A program made the position numbers and the translations under genes. A model generated the notes under the pieces. That model was not told the DNA's origin. It was given only the letters and a program-made list of their open reading frames with translations, and did not search any database. Below are positions 10,763 through 21,800 of a stretch of 64,000 nucleotides of DNA, one piece after another; position 1 is the first letter of the stretch; each line of letters opens with the position of its first letter. This stretch comes from Marthasterias glacialis (Eukaryota; Echinodermata; Asteroidea; Forcipulatida; Asteriidae). The DNA lies in NCBI GenBank assembly GCA_911728455.2, contig OU452224.1, positions 6,824,501 to 6,888,500 of the forward strand, in the 5' to 3' direction.

Positions 10763-12120
10763 ACTGACGTACGTACGTGTATTTGTCAGTAACACCATGA
10801 TTTATAAGACCAACGGAACTTTGATTCCCTTGTGCTTAAGCTTGCAATGTTTATGAAGCAAGGTGTAATTTTCACTGTGTGGAGTGTCAGTCTCCTTCGT
10901 TTTCTTGATGTGATGAAATGATGGACAGAGCCAAAAGAATCTCGGAGTGGAGTGAACAAGATTCCATAGATCGCTCATCACAGCTGCCAGATAACATCTT
11001 GGGAGGATGTTCCTCAACACATTAGAGCTCCAATTAACGGACTAGAGTGTGGTCATTATGGTTCCACAACTATGTGGATACAATCAGCACTGGCCAAGGA
11101 TTCCCATCATTAGTAGCCTTGATTGAGTTAAATCAGGTTTTCTTGTTGGCCACATGGACCACAAATAATGCCAGGCACTTTGAACATCTTGTTAACTTGG
11201 CAAGTGCATTTGCCAGAGTTGTCATGTACTGTGTAGTCTTTTAAAGGGCAAGTCACATTTTTATAACTATCTGTCTCAAAAAGTCCAAGACAAACCACAA
11301 GTCTCTAAATGATGGTGCGACTCAGGGCCAGAGCCTTTGTAACTCTGGCATTCGACAGGCTTGACACTTTGCTCTTGTAAGGGCATGGCAGTTTTTTGAC
11401 TTCTATAAAGAGTCCCACCTCGCAGGGAAATTTTGATTTCTACTGGAACATTTCAAGGGGCACCAAGGCAATGACCAGGGCCACAGGGCCTCCGTGAAGT
11501 ATTGGGCACACATGTATCAGTATACTTACATGTACATGTACATGTACCACTCAGTGAGTGGTCCTCTGGCCAATTCAAGTAGCTTCACATGCATGCACAT
11601 TTACTACACACACGTTTGTCGACCTGTTAAAGTGAGGACTTCTCAGATTTGATCTCCCTGTGTTAGTTTATATTTAGCGTCGTCCACATTGGTTTATGCA
11701 CATGAATGCTAAGGGAGGTTGTCCGCGCTCAGTCAAAACACCCAGATCCCTTTTGTTAAAATCCTAGGTTTCAAAGGGCAGATGCCCCCATCAAAGGGTG
11801 CCGGGGGGGGGGGGGGTGGGGCACGTGCCTCCCCACAAATTTCCAGTGCCCCCAGGTGCCCCCCCCCATAAAAAAATGTAGATACTATGTAATTCATTAA
11901 AAACATGGTACTTAGGCCCCCGACTGAAAAACACTCCCCCCCCCCCCCCCTTGCTTTCATGTTTCTAGCAAAATGGCACATCAAGCATTGTATAAAAAGC
12001 CACCCGTTCCACTCGTCCGTAAAACGTTTTGCAAGCCACACGGCTACAGTTTGTTCGGAAAGTTAAATAAAATAACTTGTTTGCTGAATATTCTATGTAA
12101 GCTTTGTTTGATTGTGTGAT
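10763..12120. other. Non-coding stretch with homopolymer-rich part
   Basis: Positions 11445-11500 are a fragment of the GGCACCAAGGCAATGACCAG family. Positions 11760-11955 contain G and C runs (11803-11815, 11937-11951) around GGGCACGTGCCTCCCC, similar to the interior of the CAGTGGCGTA MITE family. No gene is seen. Confidence 0.45.
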
Positions 12121-12134
12121 GATCACACTTTTGT

Positions 12135-12285
12135 CAGCTGGAAGATAAATTTGTTATCACACACGCGCTCGTGAAATACGGAAAAATATAGCATCCCGTA
12201 TCAAACTCGGCCTTCGGCCTCGTTTGATATGGGACGCAGAAGCGCTATATTGTTCCGTATTCCACTCGTGCTTGCGTGATAACTA
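12135..12285. mobile_element. Palindromic MITE just upstream of HLCS exon 1
   Basis: Inverted halves: GATAAATTTGTTATCAC, CGCTCGTGAAATACGG and AAAAATATAGC on the left; GCTATATTGTTCCGTATTCC, ACTCGTGC and GTGATAAC on the right. A central dyad GGCCTTCGGCC lies between them. It sits 340 bases upstream of the HLCS start. Confidence 0.75.
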
Positions 12286-12623
12286 ATAGTGTTCTTCATG
12301 ATTGCAGGGTGTCGTAGTGCCTATCATTCAATGGATCATGAATATCACTTAAGACTAAAAACTGTGTTTCTTGAAGAATGAGAGTGTTTGTAACTTCTAA
12401 CCCATAACTCTTTTTTTCTGTTGTTTGTGCATGATAAACAGGGGCCAGTAGCTGTTACCCGATGCCAAGTTCACTAACTTAATATCCCCTAACGAAGAGT
12501 ACTGTGTTAGTCTGCTTTGCACAGGGGCATGACTAGATACGAACCCTGGTGGCATGCTAGTTCCTGACAACCCAGACTTTTGTTAACCGTGCATGCCGTC
12601 TCTAGCGCCAGTCTATAACAGCC

Positions 12624-12884
12624 ATGCTTTTTACCGTTTGCTACGGTTACCTAACGTTGTCCACCGCTTGGCGTGACCACAGACAGAAGTCGTTGGTGAT
12701 GAATGCCCTGCGCTCCCACGGTGCCAAGGCTAGCATCTCCTTCAGGAAGATTCTCCAGGAGGGCGTGGTCACGGATGCGGAGAAGTTGAGAGCGTCGCGT
12801 CTCTGCGAGACGGGAGAGCAGGCCATCATCTCACAGCTCCTTCATGAGAAGAGGGGAAAGCAGATGCTGGTGGTCCATCCTAAG
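12624..12884 (+). CDS. HLCS: HLCS coding exon 1 (residues 1-87), likely start codon
   Basis: The exon opens with ATG in the context ACAGCCATGC and ends in AAG before a good donor, GTATGT, phase 0. An in-frame TAG lies at 12603-12605, only 18 bases upstream, which fixes this start if the exon extends upstream without a splice. Acceptor-like AGs at 12604-12605, 12610-12611 and 12620-12621 would allow a non-coding 5' exon to splice just before the ATG. The first residues, [10 protein letters not shown], resemble the start of the long human HLCS isoform as I remember it. The segment is rich in Arg, Lys and Ser with few acidic residues in its first 40, so it could act as a mitochondrial presequence; that is inference. 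Neither strand shows another gene here. Confidence 0.8.
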
Positions 12885-15800
12885 GTATGTACAAATATTC
12901 AGAGATGAGATATTTCAGCCTTTTATCTGAACATTTTGTTGTTGTCTGCCTGGTGACGAAAAAGTGCAGTAACATTCTGAAAATAAACAGAAATCATGCT
13001 CTTGGATCTACCACTCTAGTGCTGAGGATCACATTACCAAAAGGTCCTTGAAATCTATAGCTAGTTACCAAAAGCAGGCATGCGACTTATCAGCTCATCA
13101 GGGCCCCGTTTCATGGGTCTGCTTACTGCGAATTCTGCGCTTATTGCCCACAGATTCACTTGCTTTAAAGGGCGCTGTAAGCGCAGAATTCTGTGGTAAG
13201 CAGAGCCGTGAAATTTGGCCCATCTTATTTTCCTCGTATTTGGTTTCTCATGCCATTGAAAATTGGAAGACAGTACAAAAGTCTTGCCGTGTCTGGCACT
13301 TAAATCTTTTTTAGACAAACTGCAGTTGCATGCTTGCAAAAGGTGGAAATGCCATCATTTTCAAACCTCCTCGAATTTGGATCCTAGTTAGTAATGGCCG
13401 ATGTTGGCCGATGTTCTGCAGTTCACAGTGCGTGAATTTGACATTTTCTCGGTTGAGAAAACAAAACACAAGATGCAGTAAAGAGAATCTTTGTTCTCTT
13501 GGCATTGTCAAGTCAGGGTTTCTGTTTTTGCAGCGGCACTCTCAAGAAAAAAATGATTCCGGCAATCCCGACATAAGAATCTCTTCAGGCTGGACGAAAG
13601 AAAATGAAAAATTCAGTTTTGTGAAATCCAACCTGGTACAGTTTGACAATGTACAGAGCAGCACTCTCCTTTTACACACAATATGCACCGTAGTCTGCTG
13701 GCCAAGTGCCAGTTATAAAAAAACACCACCTGTATCACCATCAAAAACTTCCCCACAATTCCACCACGTAGTTCATGCTTGGTTCACGCTTCTACAGTTT
13801 GTAAACCACTAGGACATGTACATGCAAATACATTTCATGGGCAGTACATGTGTACACATCTTCATGAACAGCTACATTGTTGTATCTGGTGGCCAAATGC
13901 CAGAGGGATGAACAGTTCATGGAAGTAGTCCAGCTGACTAGTTGATTGCTTCCATATGTGCATGTATGTCTGTACCCAAATTGACGGAAACTATGGGGGC
14001 ACTTGTATCAGAGACCAGTCTAAACTTATTAAGGTAAACATTCTAAACTGTACTGAAAAACATACAGTGAATGTGATATGGTGTTTGAAGGAAGTTCCTT
14101 AGCAAACCTCAATGAGGGATGACAATAGTGTGACTGATAAGAATGTCATCAAGGCAATTAAACACTGTACAAAGTTACAGGATCTCCAAGCAAGGATAGT
14201 GGTACATGTAAAGGCAGTGGCATAACCAGAGGTGGGGGGGGGGGGCAGGGGTGGGTAGAGAGGGACCCCCCCTTGGCAAAAAATATTACTTTTATTCAAG
14301 TCAGTTTGTAAATTTTATAGCCAATCATACAGTAAATTTAAATCAATTTAAATAAACACGCGCGCCATGAAAATGTCCCGTTTGTGAAGGTTGTGATTAG
14401 GTTTATGTAGTGTTTACTCAGTATGGTAATGTATCATGTTCTATTCCAGACCTTCAGCTTTGTATTGCAAATATATGATTGACTGTATGATGTATATATA
14501 AAGCCCCCCCCAAATTGCTTCATCACCCTGCCTGCAACCCCCCCCCCCCAACACCCCCAACCCCACCCCCAACCCCCCCCCCCCCAACCCCACCCCCCCA
14601 TGTAAATATCCAGTTTTGCCAATGAATACAGGAACCTTGATATGTAACCCATAGACTAAGGCTTATCACTCCCTGTGGGTAAGATCTCAGGGTTATCTGT
14701 TTTGATGTGTTTGTTGTCTGGATGAAAGAGTATTTAGTCAAAGCGTTCCTGCTCTAGTCTATATTGTTATGATCAATGAGCAAACCTTGTAACATCTCTG
14801 TGTAAAAACATCACAGTTCCAACTGCACAGTATTTTTGTACACGAGATAATTCCTAAAATTTCATCGTCTGGATCGTTGTGCAAACTTACGGTTGAGTTT
14901 TACGGAGTGTGTTTAAAGGAGACCGTTGGGGAAGTTTGTTCTGGGTTCATTAAAGTTCATCTTAAGGTGAGTTGTCAATGTTGCAATAGTGATTTGTATT
15001 GTGACATTACACTTTGCTCAGCAATAAAGATTGATTTGCACATAAAGCTTAATCTCAACTGGGATTCTCTTTTTTGGTCCCGTCTCCCTGGCGGGATTCA
15101 TTTGGGGGAATTGCCAGAATATTTTTTCTTTGAGGGTACCGCTGGCACAAAGAAACCCTGACTTGACAATGCCAAGAGAAGAAAAATTATCTTTGTTGGA
15201 TCGTCCGTTTTGTTTCTTGACCGAGAAAATGTCAAATTCACGCACCGTGAATTGCAAAACATTGGCCGTTACCTTCGGCATAGGAGTGGCACTAAACACT
15301 GAACCATGGTTCGATTGCCGGCTCACTCTGACTTACCTCCATTGAGCCGAAATACAGTGAATGAACAATGGTGGAAGCCTCTCGATGCCTCGTAATCCCC
15401 TTCTTGGAACAGAAGGACAAAGGTCTATAATCAGGGATTACACAAAAACTGCCTAGAATGGCCACAAAATAATTAAATGCACAACCTATTCTTGTTATTG
15501 TGTGTGTGCATCGAAGCGTTAGACGGTGTGTGCGTGGTCTGCACACGCTCCGCAGTTGAATGACCGGGCGCCGCAAGACGATGACTTCCATGTACAGGCA
15601 GGGGATACATTTGCGTGTATTCACCTCATCTGGTTTCAACTGGTTTAACTCTTTGTGAAAATCGGGCCCAGGGCCCAATTTCATAGATCTGCTTAGAGCA
15701 GTAAACATTGCTTAAAAATGTTCTGCTTAGCAGAAATAAGCAGGATACTAGTCACAGTTTGTACAAATGACATGGTATTTTGGCTGGTAACCTTACTCTG

Positions 15801-18800
15801 GTAAACAAGATTTTGATGTGCTTAGCTACTTTATGTGCTCAGTGCCGTAACTAGGGTAAAATTTTAGGGGGGCCCAAGGGGGTGCACCATTTTTCCTAGG
15901 GGGCACTTTTGGCCAATTAAAACTGTAGTTTCCGTTTGTATTTTTTTAAACAAGACCCTTTTCAGTGTTTTCTGACGTGTTGACGTAAAACAAAATACAG
16001 TTGTAAACAATTAAAAATAGATCTAAAAACATTGAAATTACTACGTAAATGCTCATAAAATGTAACATTTTATTCTGGTAATTTTTAATCTCAAAAGTCC
16101 AGATTTCAAACGGGGGGGCACCCAGGGGCACGGACATCAGTTGGAGGGGCACGTGCCCCCCTGTGCCCCCCCCCCATAGTTATGTCTCTGTACAGGTGTA
16201 TGTGCTTAAGCAGCTTTATGATGAAATTGAGCTCTGGTCTGCTAAAATTGCTTATGGACCACTACTATCAACACATTTCAAGTAGTCCCATACATGTGCA
16301 TGTAATGTACACAATGTATAATGCGTTGTGTACTGATCATTGCCCACCCTTCCCACTGCTTCTCCTGTGTATGGTGTATGTTTAATAAGAACCCCAAATG
16401 GCCGCTGCAGAAAACTGACCAAAGATCTCAAACCGAGAGTCAGCCCAAATTTCGTTTGAGTAGCTTCTACAGCTAAATAGGGGCGTATGTATTTAAAATC
16501 CTTCATACCACTCCCCACCTTAGATAAACCCTGTCTCCATGGGATAACCCTGCTTAGATGAATTGCGTCTTGGTGCAGTATGCCAGGCATGCTCCTGCTG
16601 CCTCTTCAGGAATGCTGCTCCCTGACACCTTATGCCCAACAGGTTCATTTCTGGTACGTTACGGTCTTCAGATGGGTTATCTAGGAATGCCAGTGTTAGA
16701 AATAGGAGTGCCGTGCTCTAGTAGGATAACAAGATTCCCCTCAGTCAACAAGTAATATCTTGTCAATGTACATGTACATGTATATCAGGGCTTGAATTGG
16801 TGGTTGGGGGGGGGGGGTTGAATTCCACATGATCCCAGGGCTTGTAGCTCAAAAGCTTTTACTGGACCAGAATGTTTGTTTATAAGACCAGAATCAAAAC
16901 TTGAGGAAAAAATCGTCCACACAGTTGAAAGGTACAGGTTCGTCGGGTAAAAACCAGCCGTCGGGTATCTCACTCTGAGAAAGGTGACTTGTTTCAAACT
17001 GTACGTGTGTACCTATACAATTACATGAACATATATACATATGATATTTCGTGCCACGAAAATGGCCATAAGGTAATGGTGATGAGCCTGCATCTTTAAT
17101 ACATGTAAACGTTATACATATTTGAACAATTAGCACTCGGAGAAGACATGTCTCATTTGTCTTTGGGTAAGTAGGCCTCTACTTCAATACTCAACAAAAA
17201 TTGAAAGACATTTATCAGACTCAAAGTCAACACTTGAACATCTTATGTTTAGTTTTTAAAGGTGTTATACACACTGAGGTATTATCACAATTAAAAAACG
17301 CGAGACAAGCTGGACCTGTCCAGTGGGGAATTCACTGGCCTTGGGCCTGCAGTCCAGTGTAAATTTCGAGCCGTGTGATTGTATGTTTACATACAAAACT
17401 GTTTGTGCATGTACATGCTGTATGTACAACAAGCAAATCAGTTGCCGCCCCCTGGGGGGATTCTTTTGGCGGAATTGCCGGAATCATTTTTTCTTTGAGG
17501 GTACCGCTGGCACAAAGAAACCCTGCTTTGACAATGCCAAGAGAACAAAGATTCTCTTTATTGGATCGTCCGTTTTGTTTTCTCAACCAAGAAAATGTCA
17601 AAATCACACACAGTGAATTGCAAAACATCGGCTGTTGCCTACAGCCTAAGAGTAGTTCTAAACATGGAACCATGGGTCAATTGCTGGCTCACTCTTTACC
17701 TCCATTCAGCCGAAATACAATGAATTAACAATGGTGGAAGCCTCTCGATGTCTCGTAATCCTCTTCTTGGAACAAAAGGACAAAGGTCTTGAATTGGAGA
17801 TTACACAAAAACTGCTTCTCATTAGCCAGAAAACACCAAAATATTCCAGACCTTTTTTGGTCTTTGTGTGGGTGAAATGGAGCATTAGACGGCATGTACG
17901 TGTTCTGTTGACGCTCAGCAGTGAAATGTCTGAGCAACCTTTGCTCCGGTATTCCGAAATGACACATTTGGTGTCTTTACACAGCCTCCGTTTCCAGGCA
18001 GGGGAAACATTTGCCTGTTAACAGGTCATCTGGCGCCAACTGGTTAAAACTCATTACAAAAAAAACTTCATGAGCTTTTGTAGCAACATGTACCTCATCA
18101 GATGCAATGAAGGGGACAAGCTAAGTACAGGCCTTGATCTTAACCGAGGCCACCGAGGCCATTGGCCTCATGCCCTGTCGAGTTGGCCAGCATGCCCTTC
18201 AGAAAAATTGCATTGTCACTACCAACTTGGCCAGCATGCCCTTGTACAATTTCTCTGAGTTGGCCAGCAAAGGCCTGCCCCCGTTTTTCTTAAGATAGAG
18301 GCCTACAAGTACACTGTACATAACAGTCTACAAAATACAAGAAAGTACGTACTGTAATTAGGTCTGGAATACCGCAATGATTTGATAGATCTGAGGCTTG
18401 GACCTACATGGGGACCACGAAGGCCAAGGCATCTGTTGCCCTGGTCTTGGCCTTGGTGCCCCTTCAAAAGTTTCCCATACACTTTAAGATTTTCCAGTGG
18501 AAGTGCCCTTTGCAAAACTGGAAATAGCTGGACCCTCTCATAGAAGCAACTCCACGTCTGCAGTTGTTGTTAACTAATAAAAGATGCAGAATTTTAAAGA
18601 CATTTTCCTTCGTTCGGAAGCTGGGAGCTTTCAATCAGTAAATTAATGCAGAGTGGATCGCTGAAAAGATGTTAGTTGTGTCTCATCTCAAGGATAAAAT
18701 GTCACTTAAAAGAGAAATCTTGTATTTGTCACTCACCATTCTAAATGTCAAACATTTCTTGAGGGCACTTACTGAACAGTAAGTAAAGTGGACGGGAAAG

Positions 18801-21800
18801 TTTTAACCTTCCCTTTGCAACTTTTTTTTTTCGTTGTAAAAGTTGTGGTGCATGTGCATGGCATTTTCCCGACGTTAATTGTGATTTAGTGCATCGTACC
18901 TTGCAGTACAGCACCCTTGATTCGATTCGACAAGTTTGAACAAACTTGAAAACTGTTGTTGAATGGATTCAGAAATGAATATCTTAGAGCTTTCTTAATT
19001 GACTGAGACAGAAGATGGCAAGGGTACTTGAAATAACACTAGCAATGTCTTCAATGTCTTCAATGTAAATGCCATGCATTTGAAGCTGTAATTTACTGTG
19101 TGTTTTTTTTAGCAGTTCTAGAAACAATGATTACAGTCAAGGCATACACAAGCTCAAAGCTGACTTTCTAAACTTTAAGGTCATGTGATGTGTTGTAACC
19201 AATACAGATGCGTTACAAATAAGGCTGATTTAATCTGTCTTTGCACAATCTGAAAACTGGTCTGATTTAATGAGTCCAGGGGTGGATTTCACAAAACTAG
19301 TCCTAACATAAGGCTAGTTTATAGTCGGTCGCGCGATAGTCCCGCGGCAGTAAAGTTGACGCACGACGCAGTTTATACATGTAGTCGACTTTGACGCCTC
19401 AGCGACCATAGACTGCAATGAAAAGACTCAGCGTCCAGCGATCACAGCGTCAGGCCATTATCATCACGCGACCAACTATAAACCAGCCTTTAGGACTACA
19501 TTGTACATGTAGTCCTAACTTAGGTTTAGTCCTATAAGTTAGGACTAGTTACTCGTCCTAACTAGAGATACATGTAAGACTAGTCCTAGCGCTTTTTGAA
19601 ATCCACTGCAGGTAAGGATTTCACAAAGTGCTAGGACTAGTCTTATCTCGAGTTAGGACGAGTAACTAGTCATGTGTGCATGTACAGTGTAGGTTAGCCC
19701 TTGTGCTCAATAAAATGTACTACCTTTTTCCAAGGACCAAAATGTCTCTAGTTTTCATTAGTTTGGAAGCAACATCTTCTGAAGTATGATTTGCAAAGTG
19801 GAAGGAAAGGCAAGCCGATGGACCCTTCCCATGAAATATGTAAATTGCACTTCGCACGTGCACACTAGCACTACTGGGTGTCCAAAAAAAGGGAAGATCC
19901 CTTTTTGTACGGGACTGATAGTGGTGTGATGCAAACGCGTTTGTGCATCTGCCCAGGGAACAACTGTATGGCGCTTGCCCAGCAATTCCTTGGGTGCGCA
20001 TTCGTGGATGTAAGTAACATCATGGGCAGGGCTAATCTTCTACATCCCCAGCGATGTCTCCCCTTGTTTAAAACCGGTGACTGCATTTGGCCGTTGCTTT
20101 AACTCTTTCACTACGGAATATAATATACAGCTGTGGCGGAATTGTTAAATATTTTGCTGTGAGCGGCGCGCCGTAGTGAAAGAGTTAATGACAAGTGTAA
20201 CAACATTTCAAAATTAACAAATGTGCATTTGGCCGTTGCTTTAACTCATTCACTACGGAACATAATGTACAGCTGTGACGGAATTGTTAAATATTTTGCT
20301 GTGAGCGGTGCGCTGTAGTGAAAGAGTTAATGACAAGTGTAACAAAATTTCAAAATTAACAAAACTTTACGCTGGACCGTAGGCTCAAGGCCAGTGATTT
20401 TACCATTAGGTTTGTTACATGTAACTTGAGACTGGACACGTCCAGTGGTCTTGTGTTTTTCAATTTAATAATATCTCACTGGGTAATATCTTTAATCAAA
20501 ATGAAAATGATGTTCATGTGTCTGGTAAATAGGCCTTTCTTTCTTGTCTGTTGAGTATCGAAGTACACATATATACATGTACCATGAAAGACAAATGAGA
20601 TAAATTTCCTCGTAGTGCTTGTTCAAATTTGTTCAAATGTGTAGAAAGCTTTTTCTCATATATGGGTCATTCCACCAAGTCGGGACACAGTGTGATTTGT
20701 GTGCAACATTTGTCCATATTATGAAAAGAAATCATTTATTTGACTCAATTACTTCATGTAACATTCTCCTTTGTATGTGAAAAAGTTTGTTGAAGTATAC
20801 AATTGTTTTAATGTATTTTAATGGAAATTATTATGAAAAATTAAATTCTGGATGTAACACAGACATGGTGTCCATGTTACATCCAGAATTTTAATTCTTC
20901 AAATTTTTCAACACTCAGATATTTAATTATGCAAATTCACTTTTTGCACTAATTACAAGGTACAAAATGTACCAGGCAAAACATTTGTTGTGATAGTCAG
21001 TGATTAAATACAGCAGAAATGGGGCAGGACTAAAATCATGCAGACATCATACAAATGTCACAAACTGTGTCCCAACTTGGTGGAATGACCCAGATTCAGG
21101 TCTTGTAAAATAAATTCTTTCTGGAAAATAATTCGAGCTACAAGTCCTGCAGTTTTGTGAAGTTTTGCCCCGAGTTCGAGCCCCGCTTTTCAATTTGGTA
21201 GCCTGCAATCATCAAGTCATAAATGTGCAATCTTTTTATCCAGTTGGGTTTTCCCCCAGTGTTTTTTCTCATTTTGTCCGAGGGGAAGGTGGCGTGTGAG
21301 CACCCTGTGTTTGAAAGCACTCTGCCTTTTAAAGCTTAATGCACTTTACTTTGTTTCACAGCAATGCGTTGACCTCTCAAAGGACTGGACATCCTTCATC
21401 GGCACGGCAACCTCCAACGCCTCCCACTATAAGGGCCAAGACGTCACCCCGTCCTCCAACCTCAACTCGGTCTTCGTCCTGTTGGAGGCTTCCCCACCCA
21501 AGAAGGACCCACAGGGACGGCTCAACCTGCGCAAGGTTGCCCGGGAACGTGTCGTCAAGCTTTCGGGTCTCACCACGCCTCTGGCTTGGAAGTCGGGGGA
21601 GCCCTTTGGGATACTCGTCAAGGCTTCAGCCAACAACTTTGGGCTGGTAGGATCAGCGTACCTGGAGGGAGTTTTAGAGCTGGATGATGGACTTCTAGTG
21701 GAGCAGATAGTCTGTAAGCTTTGTCAATTGCTGTTTATTTCATTAATATTTATTTTATTTTATTACGCGTCCAACAGCGCTACCACCAAATGAAGGGATG

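Noticed and set aside
13330..13812. 160-codon frame in HLCS intron 1
   Set aside because: It overlaps a dispersed repeat copy (13340-13625), and its frame is not kept in the other copies.
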